Made by a program: the position numbers and the translations under genes
NCBI GenBank assembly: GCA_900770525.1
Contig: CAAHDT010000010.1
Span: 22,532-86,531, forward strand
Length of the DNA stretch: 64,000 nt
Direction: 5' to 3'
Origin: Candidatus Gastranaerophilales bacterium
GTDB lineage: Bacteria > Cyanobacteriota > Vampirovibrionia > Gastranaerophilales > Gastranaerophilaceae
Notes under the pieces: model-generated
Told to the model about the DNA's origin: nothing
Databases searched by the model: none
The model's input: the letters and a program-made list of their open reading frames with translations, nothing else
In this document: positions 25,733-34,233 of the stretch, piece by piece
Layout of the letters: each line of letters begins with the position of its first letter
Position numbering within the stretch: position 1 is the first letter of the stretch

Positions 25733-26191
25733 CTATTTATGACAAGCTTTAGCTTCATCAAGTTGTGCTCTGATTTTTAGATATCTGTCAAGTTCAACTC
25801 TCAACTTTTTCAAATCCATATAGATTGAATTGTTTAGTAAAAATCTGTTGTCATATTTAGGGTCAATAATGTACATTGTAGGGAAACCTGATAATGCAAC
25901 ATCTTGAACCAAATCTTGGTGTTCAGGATCTTCCGCGTTAATCATCACAATATCATACTTGTTTTTGTATAAATTGCTGACAGTTTTGAATTTTGGCATA
26001 AATCTCAGACAATATCCACACCAATCAACGTAAAATAAAGCAATAACAGGTTTTTCTGATTGCATTGCCTCATCATAAGAAACACCTATTTTATAATCTG
26101 ACGGAACATGCTTTTTAGTCGCAACGTTAACTGCGTAAGCTCCGGCAATAGTAAATGCTAAGATAATTACAGCTATTAAAAGTTTTTTCAT
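25733..26191 (-). CDS. Membrane-anchored thioredoxin-like protein
   Basis: A 152-residue thioredoxin-fold protein with an uncleaved or cleavable N-terminal hydrophobic segment (MKKLLIAVIILAFTIAGAYA), the active site WCGYC with Cys at 58 and 61, and the cis-Pro in SGFPTMYIID. It should act outside the cytoplasmic membrane on disulfides or as a reductase. The ATG at 26191 follows GGAGAAGAATT; the in-frame extension to 26263 lacks an RBS. No partner redox genes are adjacent. Confidence 0.85.
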   Translation of the reverse strand: MKKLLIAVIILAFTIAGAYAVNVATKKHVPSDYKIGVSYDEAMQSEKPVIALFYVDWCGYCLRFMPKFKTVSNLYKNKYDIVMINAEDPEHQDLVQDVALSGFPTMYIIDPKYDNRFLLNNSIYMDLKKLRVELDRYLKIRAQLDEAKACHK

Positions 26192-26296
26192 AATTCTTCT
26201 CCTCTCCAGAATTATAGCGCAAACAAGGTTCCTCGGAAATTCCTGCCGGAAAATAAAATTCATATAATTAATAAAACTTAATACATGACTTGAAAA

Positions 26297-26328
26297 AGTA
26301 TATATTATGATATATACTAAGTATATAT
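26297..26328. promoter_or_regulatory. Triple AGTATATAT element upstream of the sigma factor
   Basis: AGTATATAT occurs at 26297-26305 and 26320-26328 as direct copies and at 26310-26318 as an inverted copy, forming a perfect 9-bp dyad plus an extra half-site, 72-103 bases before the sigma-factor ATG. The arrangement suits a dimeric regulator. Confidence 0.4.
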
Positions 26329-26399
26329 TTAGTCGTGTCTATTTCGTGTTACATTTTTAAGTTCTTATTTCGCAAAGAAATGAGAGGGAGTTTAACGTT

Positions 26400-27314
26400 A
26401 TGAGTAAAAATACCCCAATCAAAATGAAGAAAACATCTTCAAAGTCTGATCCAGCAAAGTATGAAGTTTTGCAAGCAAGTAATGACAGTCTTTTACAAAA
26501 TTATTTAAAAGAAATTGCCAATTATCCTTCTTTGTCATCAAAAGAAGAAAAAGAAATTGCAAAACTTGCAAGTGAAGGAAATGCAGAAGCTAAACAAAAA
26601 TTAATTCAAGTAAACTTAAAGCTTGTTGTTTGTATTGCGAAAAAAGCAATTCATGTATCAGGTATTCCTGTAATAGATTTAATTCAAGAGGGAAACCTTG
26701 GGTTAATGATTGCTGCTGAAAAATTTAATTACAAACTCGGTTATAAATTTGCGACATATGCAAGCTGGTGGATTAAACAATCTATGTTTAAGGCTATTTC
26801 AGAACAATCTCACTGTATGAAAATTCCGGTATACATCCAAGAAACTTTATCAAAATTTTCTAAAATTAAGTCTGTAATGGAAAAAGAAACGAACGGACAA
26901 GTTAAAACGCAAGATGTTGCAAAAAAAATGAATATTGCGCCGGACAAAATTGAAAAATTCTTATCAGCGTACACTAAAACTATATCCATTGAGAGTGGAT
27001 TGGAGCGTGAAAACGGCAAGGACATGAATATTGCAGATATTTTGGAAGATGACAAGGCTTCTGCAACCTCAGAGGTTGAATACCAAAACTTGCAAACAGA
27101 TATAGAAATGGTTATTTCAACCTTAAAAGAAAGAGAACAAGAAGTTGTAAGGATGAGATACGGGCTTGGGGATGCAACCAAGAGAACTCTTGAAGAAATT
27201 GGAAATATTTATGGTGTAACAAAAGAATGTATTCGTCAAACTGAGATGAGAGCGTTAAAAAAAATTAGAGCATCCGCGTTAGGACAAGAGATTCTATCCG
27301 GATATATAGGCTAA
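26400..27314 (+). CDS. Sigma70-family RNA polymerase sigma factor
   Basis: A 304-residue sigma factor with regions 1.2 (LQNYLKEIANYPSLSSKEEKEIAKL, about 31-55), 2 (VIDLIQEGNLGLMIAAEKF and YKFATYASWWIKQSM, about 96-140), 3 (about 150-200) and 4 (LKEREQEVVRMRYGL and TLEEIGNIYGVTKECIRQTEMRALKKIR, about 240-290). Region 1.1 is absent and replaced by a short Lys/Ser-rich tail, so it looks like a group 2 or alternative factor rather than a full housekeeping one. In region 4.2 the common RIRQIE is CIRQTE. It has a strong RBS (GAGAGGGAG) and a dyad-rich upstream region. Confidence 0.9.
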   Translation: MSKNTPIKMKKTSSKSDPAKYEVLQASNDSLLQNYLKEIANYPSLSSKEEKEIAKLASEGNAEAKQKLIQVNLKLVVCIAKKAIHVSGIPVIDLIQEGNLGLMIAAEKFNYKLGYKFATYASWWIKQSMFKAISEQSHCMKIPVYIQETLSKFSKIKSVMEKETNGQVKTQDVAKKMNIAPDKIEKFLSAYTKTISIESGLERENGKDMNIADILEDDKASATSEVEYQNLQTDIEMVISTLKEREQEVVRMRYGLGDATKRTLEEIGNIYGVTKECIRQTEMRALKKIRASALGQEILSGYIG

Positions 27315-27367
27315 GTCGTTAAGGGTAGTTGTTAAATTCCTCGTATTTATTATGTTAATAGGTTTTG

Positions 27368-27399
27368 AAAGCGGACTTTAAAGGTTCGCTTTTTGTTTT
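27368..27399 (+). terminator. Terminator of the sigma-factor gene
   Basis: AAGCGGAC pairs with GTTCGCTT (one G-U) around a short AT loop and is followed by TTTTGTTTT. Confidence 0.75.
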
Positions 27400-27454
27400 A
27401 TATTTTCCTATAAATAGATGTTTACTTTTTCTTAAAAACAATTAAGATATAGCT

Positions 27455-27991
27455 ATGAGAAAGTTTTTGAGTTTAATATTTTCTATACTAATTTTGTCAA
27501 ACATTCCAACCTTTGCGGAAGGTGATTTATGGGATAATTTTGGTGACCAAAATTATTACGGGAACAAAGGAGCTGTATCTGATGAAGAGTTTGACAAAGC
27601 TATAGAAAGCAAAAAAAGAGAAAAACCGCCTAAAAAAATGAAAGGGGAGAGCATTCAACAAAGTGACGAAACAAATGCAATAAATCAAATTCCCAAAGAA
27701 CTTCCCGTTGTATGTATATCGACCCCGATACAAATAAATGAAGATGCTGTTTTACCAATCGGGCATTATCAAGTCGTAGGTGAAAAACGAGGTGATAAAA
27801 TATACTTGAAATTATACCAAGGACATTATTTGATGGCTGAATTTGAGGCGGAAGAAACATTGGAAGATTTTAATGAACCGGAAGTTTCTTTTGTTAACTT
27901 TATAACAGATAAAGATAACAAGTTAAAAATAATTTTTGGTTCAATAGATTTTAATGCTTTTGCTACTGTAAATCCGGCTCAGCCTGACTAA
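27455..27991 (+). CDS. Secreted or periplasmic protein of unknown function
   Basis: 178 residues beginning with a clear signal peptide (MRKFLSLIFSILILSNIPTFA, cleavage likely after the Ala at 21). The mature part has an acidic, disordered first third (about 22-80, with KKREKPPKKMKGE) and a compact beta-rich C-terminal domain (about 84-170: PVVCISTPIQINEDAVLPIGHYQVVGEKRGDKIYLKLYQ). No family recognised. No Shine-Dalgarno is obvious. Its TAA overlaps the stop of the convergent trkH. Confidence 0.7.
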   Translation: MRKFLSLIFSILILSNIPTFAEGDLWDNFGDQNYYGNKGAVSDEEFDKAIESKKREKPPKKMKGESIQQSDETNAINQIPKELPVVCISTPIQINEDAVLPIGHYQVVGEKRGDKIYLKLYQGHYLMAEFEAEETLEDFNEPEVSFVNFITDKDNKLKIIFGSIDFNAFATVNPAQPD

Positions 27992-29451
27992 ACCTTTATT
28001 GACCAGAAGTCTTTTTGACACATAACTAAAAATGGAATGAGTTCAAGACGTCCGACTATCATATTGAATATTAAAATTAATTTAGTTGATGAGTGCATAA
28101 AGTCGAAAGATTCCATTGGACCAATTGTACCAAAGCCGGGACCTATATTACCTAATGCTGTAATAGTCGAAGTTAATCCGAGAGTATGGTTTTGTTCTAT
28201 TAAGGTTACTGTTATGGCTGTAATTGCATAAATCATAAAATAGAAAAATACGAATACCACAACTTGTCTTATAACTTCTGGTGGAACTACAGAATTATCA
28301 ATTTTAACATTTAGCACGGCATTAGGGTGTAGTATTTTAACAATTTCATTTTTCATTGTTTTGAATACAAGGAGCCATCTTGTCATTTTAATACCACCTC
28401 CGGCTGAACTTGCACAAGAGCCAAAAAACATGACAATAAACAAAAGTATTTGTGCAGAATAACTCCATTTTGTAAAATCAACACTTGCAGCTCCCGTGGA
28501 TGTCATTAAGCTTACAACCTGAAACGCAGAGTGTCTTAACGCATCTCCTATATTGTAATTGTGTGTAATGATAAGCATTGTTGCTATCATTAATGAGGCA
28601 CACATAACAACAGAAAAGTATAAATTAAATTCTTCACTCTTAAAAAGTAATAAAGGATTACGTTTTTGTATGACTTTATACTGAAGATTAAAACTTGCGC
28701 CTGCAAAAAACATAAAAATAAAAATTAACCATGTCGCACATGGCAAGTGATATCCCATAATACTTTGCGGATTTGGAGAAAAACCTCCGGCTGAAAGTGT
28801 TGATAATGCATTGCAAATAGAATCAAAAATTGGCATTCCAACGATTATTAACAAAACGGCGAGTAAAATTGTTAGCCCTAAATACAATTTCCATAATGTA
28901 GAAGCTGTATTTCGAATTCTTGGAGTAAACTTATCTTCGGTAGGTCCTGGAGCTTCTGCAAAAAACATTTGGCGTCCAGCAACGGCAAATTGAGGTAATA
29001 TCGCTACAAATAGTACGATTATTCCTAAACCGCCTAACCATTGAGTCAAGCTTCTCCAGAAAAATAAAGCTTTCGGGTAGTCAAAGTTCGTAAAAATAGT
29101 TGCGCCTGTAGTTGTTATTCCTGATGTTGCTTCAAATAGTGCATTAATGAACGAAAAATTGTAGAACAAATAAGGAATAGCTGCCAAAAAAGCAAAAACA
29201 ATCCAAGAAGAAGCGACTATAAATAACGCTTCTGATTTTTTTATGTCATTTAAATTTTCCAGTTTTGCTGTTTGGGGATAAATTTTTCTTATTAAATATC
29301 CAAGTCCGGCAGAAAATATAGCCGCAGTAATGAATGGTGTAATAGAACTCTTATCGTGATAAACAAGGGCGATTAATATCGGTAAAAACAGGAAAATCCC
29401 TGTATACATCATCATAAGGCTTATAGCTTTTAGTATATAACTTAATCTCAT
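27988..29451 (-). CDS. trkH: Trk-type potassium uptake transmembrane protein
   Basis: A 487-residue TrkH/KtrB-superfamily K+ channel subunit with about ten hydrophobic segments and the four pore-loop repeats; recognisable selectivity-filter regions are TSGITTTGATIF near 108, STLSAGGFS near 222, VSLMTSTGAASVDF near 313 and ALGNIGPGFGTIGP near 437. It forms a complex with the cytoplasmic gating protein encoded directly upstream. The gap to trkA is one base. Its TAG stop overlaps the stop of the plus-strand gene at 27455. Confidence 0.94.
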   Translation of the reverse strand: MRLSYILKAISLMMMYTGIFLFLPILIALVYHDKSSITPFITAAIFSAGLGYLIRKIYPQTAKLENLNDIKKSEALFIVASSWIVFAFLAAIPYLFYNFSFINALFEATSGITTTGATIFTNFDYPKALFFWRSLTQWLGGLGIIVLFVAILPQFAVAGRQMFFAEAPGPTEDKFTPRIRNTASTLWKLYLGLTILLAVLLIIVGMPIFDSICNALSTLSAGGFSPNPQSIMGYHLPCATWLIFIFMFFAGASFNLQYKVIQKRNPLLLFKSEEFNLYFSVVMCASLMIATMLIITHNYNIGDALRHSAFQVVSLMTSTGAASVDFTKWSYSAQILLFIVMFFGSCASSAGGGIKMTRWLLVFKTMKNEIVKILHPNAVLNVKIDNSVVPPEVIRQVVVFVFFYFMIYAITAITVTLIEQNHTLGLTSTITALGNIGPGFGTIGPMESFDFMHSSTKLILIFNMIVGRLELIPFLVMCQKDFWSIKV

Positions 29452-29452
29452 C

Positions 29453-30793
29453 CTACTTTACCTTAAAAAATTCCTTTAAAATGTTTGCATCTTCTGATTT
29501 TACAAATGTTATCAAAATATCATCAGTTTTGATTTCCGTATCACCTTTTGGGATTATAACCTTATTTTTCCGTTGTATAACACCGATAATAGCAGCTACC
29601 GGAATTTTTAAATCCATTATCTTTTTAGAGTCAAATTCTTCTTTTACGCCAATTTCTAACAATTCTGCCTGACCTTGTTCGACTGTTGCTAAGATATCTA
29701 CATCATTTTCTGCTAAATCATTTCTAACCTCATTGATAGCTGAATTTTTAGGAGATATGGCAACATCAATTCCTACTTTCTCAAAAAGTGGAATGTTTAA
29801 AACTTTTGAAACTCTTGAAATTACACGTTTTACGCCTAATTGTTTTGCCAATAACGAACATAGTAAATTACGTTCATCATTGTTGGTAACACTGATAACG
29901 ACATCGCAACTTCCGATTTGTTCTTCATCCAATAATTGTAAATTGGTTCCGTCACCATTTATAACAAGTGCATTCGACAATTGCTGTGATATAAATTCGC
30001 ATCTTGTATAATTTTTTTCAATTATTTTTGTTTTTACGTTTAATGACTCAAGACTTTGAGCAAGCATAAAACCAACTGTGCCTCCTCCAATTATTGCAAC
30101 GGATTTGACGTATTCTTTTTCGTGGAAAAAAGTACCGGCAAGAATATCCAAGGAATGGGACGTTCCCATAAATATTAACTTGTCCTCAGAACGAAGAACT
30201 GTATCCCCATTTGGAATAAACAACTCCCCATTTCGTGTGATTCCTACAATTAAGGTGTCGTTGGTAAAACGGCAGTCTTTAACTTTTTTATCAACTATGG
30301 ATAAGTGTGGGGCAAGTTTGTATTCCAAAAGTCGAGCTCTTCCGTCTGCAAAATTTTCAACATCAAGCGCTCTTGCAACTGTTACAATTCTGAAAATTTC
30401 TTGAGTCAGTAGTTCTTCCGGCCAAATAATATAGTCAATAAAAAAGTCGCCGCAAAGTCCGTTGTTTTTTTCAAAATATAAAGTGTTTTTATATTCTTCT
30501 TTTGATACAAAGCATATGGTTCTTATTCCGCCAACTTTTTTAGCTGATAAACAGGCAACAATATTGGCTTCATCTAAGGGGGTACATGCAATAAAAATAT
30601 CCGTATTGTAAATGTCTGCTTTTTTAAGAACATTCATATCGCAAGCGTTTCCTTGAACAAAACTTATGTCCAATTTGGAAAATTCTTCGTTGCGATTTTC
30701 CTCTTTGTCAATAATCGTAATGTCGTGATCTTCAAAAAATTCTGTTGCAAGTAAACAGCCTACTTCTGTAGCACCAAAAATAATAATTTTCAT
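29453..30793 (-). CDS. trkA: Trk potassium uptake regulatory protein
   Basis: A 446-residue TrkA with two tandem RCK units. Each has a Rossmann NAD-binding half (MKIIIFGATEVGCLLATEFF at the N-terminus; VAIIGGGTVGFMLAQSL near 232) and a TrkA-C half (about 140-215 and 365-445). It gates TrkH in response to nucleotide. The first Rossmann loop GATEVG deviates from GxGxxG, whereas the second is canonical. Start supported by AAGGAT. Operon with trkH. Confidence 0.94.
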   Translation of the reverse strand: MKIIIFGATEVGCLLATEFFEDHDITIIDKEENRNEEFSKLDISFVQGNACDMNVLKKADIYNTDIFIACTPLDEANIVACLSAKKVGGIRTICFVSKEEYKNTLYFEKNNGLCGDFFIDYIIWPEELLTQEIFRIVTVARALDVENFADGRARLLEYKLAPHLSIVDKKVKDCRFTNDTLIVGITRNGELFIPNGDTVLRSEDKLIFMGTSHSLDILAGTFFHEKEYVKSVAIIGGGTVGFMLAQSLESLNVKTKIIEKNYTRCEFISQQLSNALVINGDGTNLQLLDEEQIGSCDVVISVTNNDERNLLCSLLAKQLGVKRVISRVSKVLNIPLFEKVGIDVAISPKNSAINEVRNDLAENDVDILATVEQGQAELLEIGVKEEFDSKKIMDLKIPVAAIIGVIQRKNKVIIPKGDTEIKTDDILITFVKSEDANILKEFFKVK

Positions 30794-30806
30794 ACAACCG
30801 TATCCT

Positions 30807-31079
30807 TTATATTGCCAGTGTACTCAGTAGCATTAATACTATATTTTGAACTAATCCGAGAACAATTATAGCAACAATTGGCGAAATATCAATCATTCCG
30901 ATAGGAGGAATAAATCTTCTGAATAAGTTAAGATAAGCATCCGTAATTTGCCTAATTGTAAAGAACGGTTGTTTATACCAGTCAATTGTCGGAATAAAAC
31001 TTAAAAAGCATCTGATTAAAATCATCAAATAAAACAGTGAAAAGATACTGTTTACACCACTGATTATACCTTTAATCAT
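30807..31079 (-). CDS. YggT family membrane protein
   Basis: A 90-residue protein with two hydrophobic helices (about 9-28 and 66-88) flanking the family block FRRFIPPIGMIDISPIVAIIVLG. YggT proteins (CCB3 in plants and cyanobacterial homologues) are small membrane proteins linked with osmotic stress or heme-cofactor assembly, but the function in bacteria is unsettled. It lies 13 bases upstream of trkA on the same strand, which fits a link to ion homeostasis. Confidence 0.88.
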   Translation of the reverse strand: MIKGIISGVNSIFSLFYLMILIRCFLSFIPTIDWYKQPFFTIRQITDAYLNLFRRFIPPIGMIDISPIVAIIVLGLVQNIVLMLLSTLAI

Positions 31080-31092
31080 CTACCCTCCTCTC

Positions 31093-31896
31093 TTATAGTT
31101 GAGAATTTTTCTTAGTATTAGCACAATCACAGTGTGAGCGCTCTGCCGGAATTTTTTCAATCATCTTGAACAACAAGCTCTTAAGATTTTCAACGTTAGA
31201 ATTGAATACCTTGATTACGTCTTGGTGAGAAACTGGAGGGACATCTCCAACAAGTCCAGCATCATAGTCGGTAACAAGTGTAATATTTAATGGGCACATA
31301 TCCAATTCTTTAACAAGGTAATTTTCAGGGAAAGCAGACATATTTACAACTGTCCATCCTTGGTTTGTAAAGAACTTGGATTCCGCTTTAGTTGAAAAAC
31401 GAGGGCCGTTAATAACAACGATTGTGCCTTCTTCGTGAACTGTTATTCCCAATTCTTTTGCAGTATCAATTGCCAAACTTCTCAATTCAGGGCAATACGT
31501 TTCCGCAGGAGATGGGTGAGTTACGATAGGTCCTTCATAAAATGTAGACTTTCTGCCGTCTGTCCAGTCTACGAATTGGTCACAAATAACAAAGTCGCCC
31601 GGTTTTACATCTTTTTGTAAACTGCCTGAAGCGCAAGGAGAAATAACTCTCTCAACTCCGATAGATTTCATAGCCCAAACGTTTGCTCTGTAATTGATTA
31701 AATGAGGCAAAATAGTATGATTTCTACCGTGACGAGGCATAAAAGCAACTTTATGTTCGCCGATTTGTCCAAGAAAAATATTATCACTTGGCATCCCATA
31801 TGGTGTTTCAACTTTTATTTCTTCAATATTGTCAAGAAATTTATAAAATCCAGAACCGCCAAACACACCAATAGTCGCTAACTGTTTATTCGTCAT
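31093..31896 (-). CDS. mtnP: S-methyl-5'-thioadenosine phosphorylase
   Basis: A 267-residue PNP-type phosphorylase that splits methylthioadenosine to adenine and methylthioribose 1-phosphate. Features: IGVFGGSGFYKFLD with the phosphate loop at 8-21, MPRHGRNHTILPHLINYRANVWAMK near 52-76, and the substrate segment VVNMSAFPENYL near 190. The start is ATG 31896 with AAGGAGATAATA; a longer in-frame extension to 32043 crosses two terminator hairpins and is not coding. The sequence SAFPEN, rather than TGYPE, is compatible with either MTA or inosine-type PNP, so substrate is fairly but not fully sure. Confidence 0.88.
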   Translation of the reverse strand: MTNKQLATIGVFGGSGFYKFLDNIEEIKVETPYGMPSDNIFLGQIGEHKVAFMPRHGRNHTILPHLINYRANVWAMKSIGVERVISPCASGSLQKDVKPGDFVICDQFVDWTDGRKSTFYEGPIVTHPSPAETYCPELRSLAIDTAKELGITVHEEGTIVVINGPRFSTKAESKFFTNQGWTVVNMSAFPENYLVKELDMCPLNITLVTDYDAGLVGDVPPVSHQDVIKVFNSNVENLKSLLFKMIEKIPAERSHCDCANTKKNSQL

Positions 31897-31945
31897 TATT
31901 ATCTCCTTTTCGTTAAAATCTGATACAGTGATACTAGCAAAAACA

Positions 31946-31975
31946 AAAAGATTATGCAAATTAGCATAATCTTTT
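31946..31975 (-). terminator. Hairpin in the mtnP upstream region
   Basis: A 12-bp perfect stem (31946-31957 with 31964-31975) followed on the minus strand by TTTTTGTTTTTG. It is the second of two tandem terminator-like hairpins before mtnP and could be a back-up terminator or an attenuator. Confidence 0.55.
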
Positions 31976-31984
31976 GTATTAAAC

Positions 31985-32016
31985 TTAAAAAAAAGAGCCG
32001 TTAGGAGCTCGGCTCT
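31985..32016 (-). terminator. Terminator of the 32040 gene
   Basis: AGAGCCG/CGGCTCT stem (31994-32000 with 32010-32016), then T8 on the minus strand. Confidence 0.85.
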
Positions 32017-32039
32017 ACCAGTGTTTTGTTTTCCTGCCA

Positions 32040-32867
32040 TCATGCTTTATGAGCAGCAGGGGTTAAATGTGCTGCCAGTAAGGTAGTGAAACCGCCCAAT
32101 ATTGCAGCTCCCGTTAAAGCAGATTTGGTTCTCGCCCTAGGCAGAAATTCTTTTATAGCGCTATAACTTTTCAACAAACTTTTATCATTAGACAAATCGA
32201 ACAATTTTGTTGAAGATATAGTTCTTCTTTGTGCCAATGCTACGATAAAATTGTTATACGCTTCTTTAACTTTTACCCATTTGGTCGGGTTACTCTTAAT
32301 ATTATATAATCTCTCATCATACAAATTTTTAACAGCATTGGTATAATGCTCCAATTTTGCACCTATTGATGTTTTAGCTGCTGCTAACGCTTCATTTTTT
32401 ACGGATAAGACCTGTTTCAATACTTCATTGTTTGGTGAATTTTTTACTGCGGCTTTTGCTGCTCTGTATTCTTTGTTCAATTCAATGTAATTTGCTTCTC
32501 GAACGGCATTTTTAACATCCGCACGAGTTCGAACGTATGTGTCGTATACCTCTTGCGGAACTTCAACTTTTTTAAACTCTCTGTACCAATTTTTGGCTGC
32601 AGCTCTGACGTCATCAATGTTTTCTAACCTTGATTTCCGATAATCTTTCCGAGCCTCGTAAAGACTATCCAATGCTTGTTTCTCTTTGGTGTTCATTTGT
32701 TTAATGACATCATTTGAATAAATTTTGTCAAACCTATCTTGATTTAATAAAATCAATCTCTTCAAGGAATATTTTCTTGGTGCCATAACATAGCCAAGCC
32801 CAAGACCTGCAACAGCTCCCGCAAACGGTTCAATGACAGGGTTGACCGACAAGGAATTCTCACTCAT
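32040..32867 (-). CDS. Uncharacterised helical protein with hydrophobic ends
   Basis: 275 residues, not recognised. A Gly/Ala-rich hydrophobic stretch near the N-terminus (IEPFAGAVAGLGLGYVMAP, 12-30) and another at the C-terminus (SALTGAAILGGFTTLLAAHL, about 247-266) bracket 210 residues of charged, Ala-rich helix with regular Lys/Glu/Tyr spacing, probably coiled coil. Such a layout suggests a membrane-associated or spanning-hairpin protein. Start follows AGGAGGAACC. Single-gene unit with its own terminator; probably lineage specific. Confidence 0.7.
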   Translation of the reverse strand: MSENSLSVNPVIEPFAGAVAGLGLGYVMAPRKYSLKRLILLNQDRFDKIYSNDVIKQMNTKEKQALDSLYEARKDYRKSRLENIDDVRAAAKNWYREFKKVEVPQEVYDTYVRTRADVKNAVREANYIELNKEYRAAKAAVKNSPNNEVLKQVLSVKNEALAAAKTSIGAKLEHYTNAVKNLYDERLYNIKSNPTKWVKVKEAYNNFIVALAQRRTISSTKLFDLSNDKSLLKSYSAIKEFLPRARTKSALTGAAILGGFTTLLAAHLTPAAHKA

Positions 32868-33016
32868 AGGTTCCTCCTTTACTCTATTCTCTTTTAACTC
32901 CTAAACTTGTCCACAGTTTAACTCTTAAAAATATTTTTTGTTATATTTTATAACAAATCTTTACAATTATTAACATTTGTGCTAATATTGGTATAAATAA
33001 AGGAATTGGAGGCATT

Positions 33017-33886
33017 ATGGAACCGCTTATATCGATTATAACACCAACCTACAACATTATAGAAAACGGCTTAACTGACGAATTTAACCTGCTTGTAAAT
33101 TTATTGGACAAGCAAACTTATCCTAATGTTGAACATATAATAATTGATAAAGCTTCTACTGATGACACCCAGCTTTTATTGAAAGATTATAAAAACAAAG
33201 GATATATTCACTTCTTTTCAGAACCTGATAGTGGCAAATATCAAGCCTTAAATAAAGGGATTATGCACGCAAAGGGTAAATATATCGCTTTTGTAAGTTG
33301 TGACGACTTTTTCCATGATATTACGGGGATTGCGGAAGTAATTGAGCTAATGGAAGAAAACAATGCGGACTTTTCATTTGCACCTGCATATTGCATTCAT
33401 CCTGAAGGTTTTGTATTTTTATTTGAACCTGCAATTTACAATGCGTTTCAAGTAATGCCTTGCTCAAGACAGGCAATGTTTTTCAAAAAATCAGTACTTG
33501 AAAAAGAAGGCTATTTTGACGAAAAATTCAAAATAATGGGCGATTTTGATATGATTATGCGCCTTATGCTAAAACGCTATAAACCATTGAGGATAGCTAA
33601 AAATTATACAACTTACAGGTTAAGTGAAAAGACTATGAGTTATCCGGAAAGAGCGGAAGCAGAATGTCGTGCTATTTATATCAAAAATTTCAGAAATATA
33701 TTCCAACTTACAAACCCAATTGTGGATAATATCGTTAAGTACTCGGAATTTCCACCGGCTTTACTTGAAAAACTGTCTGCATTTTATCCGCCGGAGGATA
33801 AGCAGTTATTTATGGATGCTTGCGAAGAAATGCACCAATTAAGAGTTGAAGCTCAAAAAGCTAACAATCCACAAGCGGCTCAATAG
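33017..33886 (+). CDS. Family 2 glycosyltransferase
   Basis: A 289-residue GT-A fold inverting glycosyltransferase. Nucleotide-binding beginning ISIITPTYN (5-13), IIDKASTDDTQLLL near 47, GKYQALNKGIMHAKGKYIAFVSCDDFFHD with the DD of the DxD-type motif near 96, and the later GYFDEKFKIMGDFDMIMRLM containing the probable catalytic Asp (about 175-195) are all visible. No membrane segment. The start has GGAGG 6 bases upstream. It is a lone gene, so the sugar and acceptor are unknown; this subclass (similar to WcaA/EpsE-type proteins) usually acts in surface glycans. Confidence 0.88.
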   Translation: MEPLISIITPTYNIIENGLTDEFNLLVNLLDKQTYPNVEHIIIDKASTDDTQLLLKDYKNKGYIHFFSEPDSGKYQALNKGIMHAKGKYIAFVSCDDFFHDITGIAEVIELMEENNADFSFAPAYCIHPEGFVFLFEPAIYNAFQVMPCSRQAMFFKKSVLEKEGYFDEKFKIMGDFDMIMRLMLKRYKPLRIAKNYTTYRLSEKTMSYPERAEAECRAIYIKNFRNIFQLTNPIVDNIVKYSEFPPALLEKLSAFYPPEDKQLFMDACEEMHQLRVEAQKANNPQAAQ

Positions 33887-33887
33887 G

Positions 33888-34124
33888 TTAGTGTTTCTTT
33901 CTTAAAACAATTTCGTATTCAAGAATATCTAAAATTTCAGACAACTCGGATACCCGAAAAGTTTTATTCCGCAGTTTGTTGCTTAAATTTCTGTTGCTAT
34001 CTGTTTTGTTATACTTTTTGTTAACAAGTTCTTTAACTTTTTTGACGGTTAATCCTTCCAGTGCAGAAAGATATTTTATCTGTTGTGCGAGATTTTCAGT
34101 TTCAAGTTTAATTTCTCTGTCCAT
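33888..34124 (-). CDS. Small helix-turn-helix-like protein
   Basis: 78 residues with a predicted helical Cro/XRE-like layout: helix-rich N-terminus (ENLAQQIKYLSALEGLTVKKV), then a block resembling recognition-helix and C-terminal parts of small HTH proteins (NLSNKLRNKTFRVSELSEIL) and a strand EYEIVLRKK. This resembles the small DUF6471/XRE-type regulators by pattern only. There is no RBS; TATCAT lies exactly 6 bases before the ATG, so the message may be leaderless. It is divergent from the pilin gene across a region with two 13-bp direct repeats, which could be its operators. Confidence 0.6.
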   Translation of the reverse strand: MDREIKLETENLAQQIKYLSALEGLTVKKVKELVNKKYNKTDSNRNLSNKLRNKTFRVSELSEILDILEYEIVLRKKH

Positions 34125-34143
34125 TCAAAAATGATACTATTCA

Positions 34144-34196
34144 ATAATGTATTATGACAACATATATTGACTTAGTTCATTATATAATGTATTATG
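34144..34196. promoter_or_regulatory. Paired 13-bp direct repeats between HTH and pilin genes
   Basis: ATAATGTATTATG occurs at 34144-34156 and again at 34184-34196, 40 bases apart (close to four helical turns). Each unit is itself a dyad (ATAAT-GT-ATTAT). A further dyad CATTATATAATG overlaps the second copy. This is the layout of cooperative operator sites in a divergent promoter region. Confidence 0.5.
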
Positions 34197-34233
34197 TGTA
34201 TATTGTGATGAATTACTATGACAGGAGATGTTT

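Noticed and set aside
31897..32043. 49-residue N-terminal extension of mtnP
   Set aside because: It spans two terminator hairpins and lacks a family match; the internal ATG has a strong RBS and a family-typical N-terminus.
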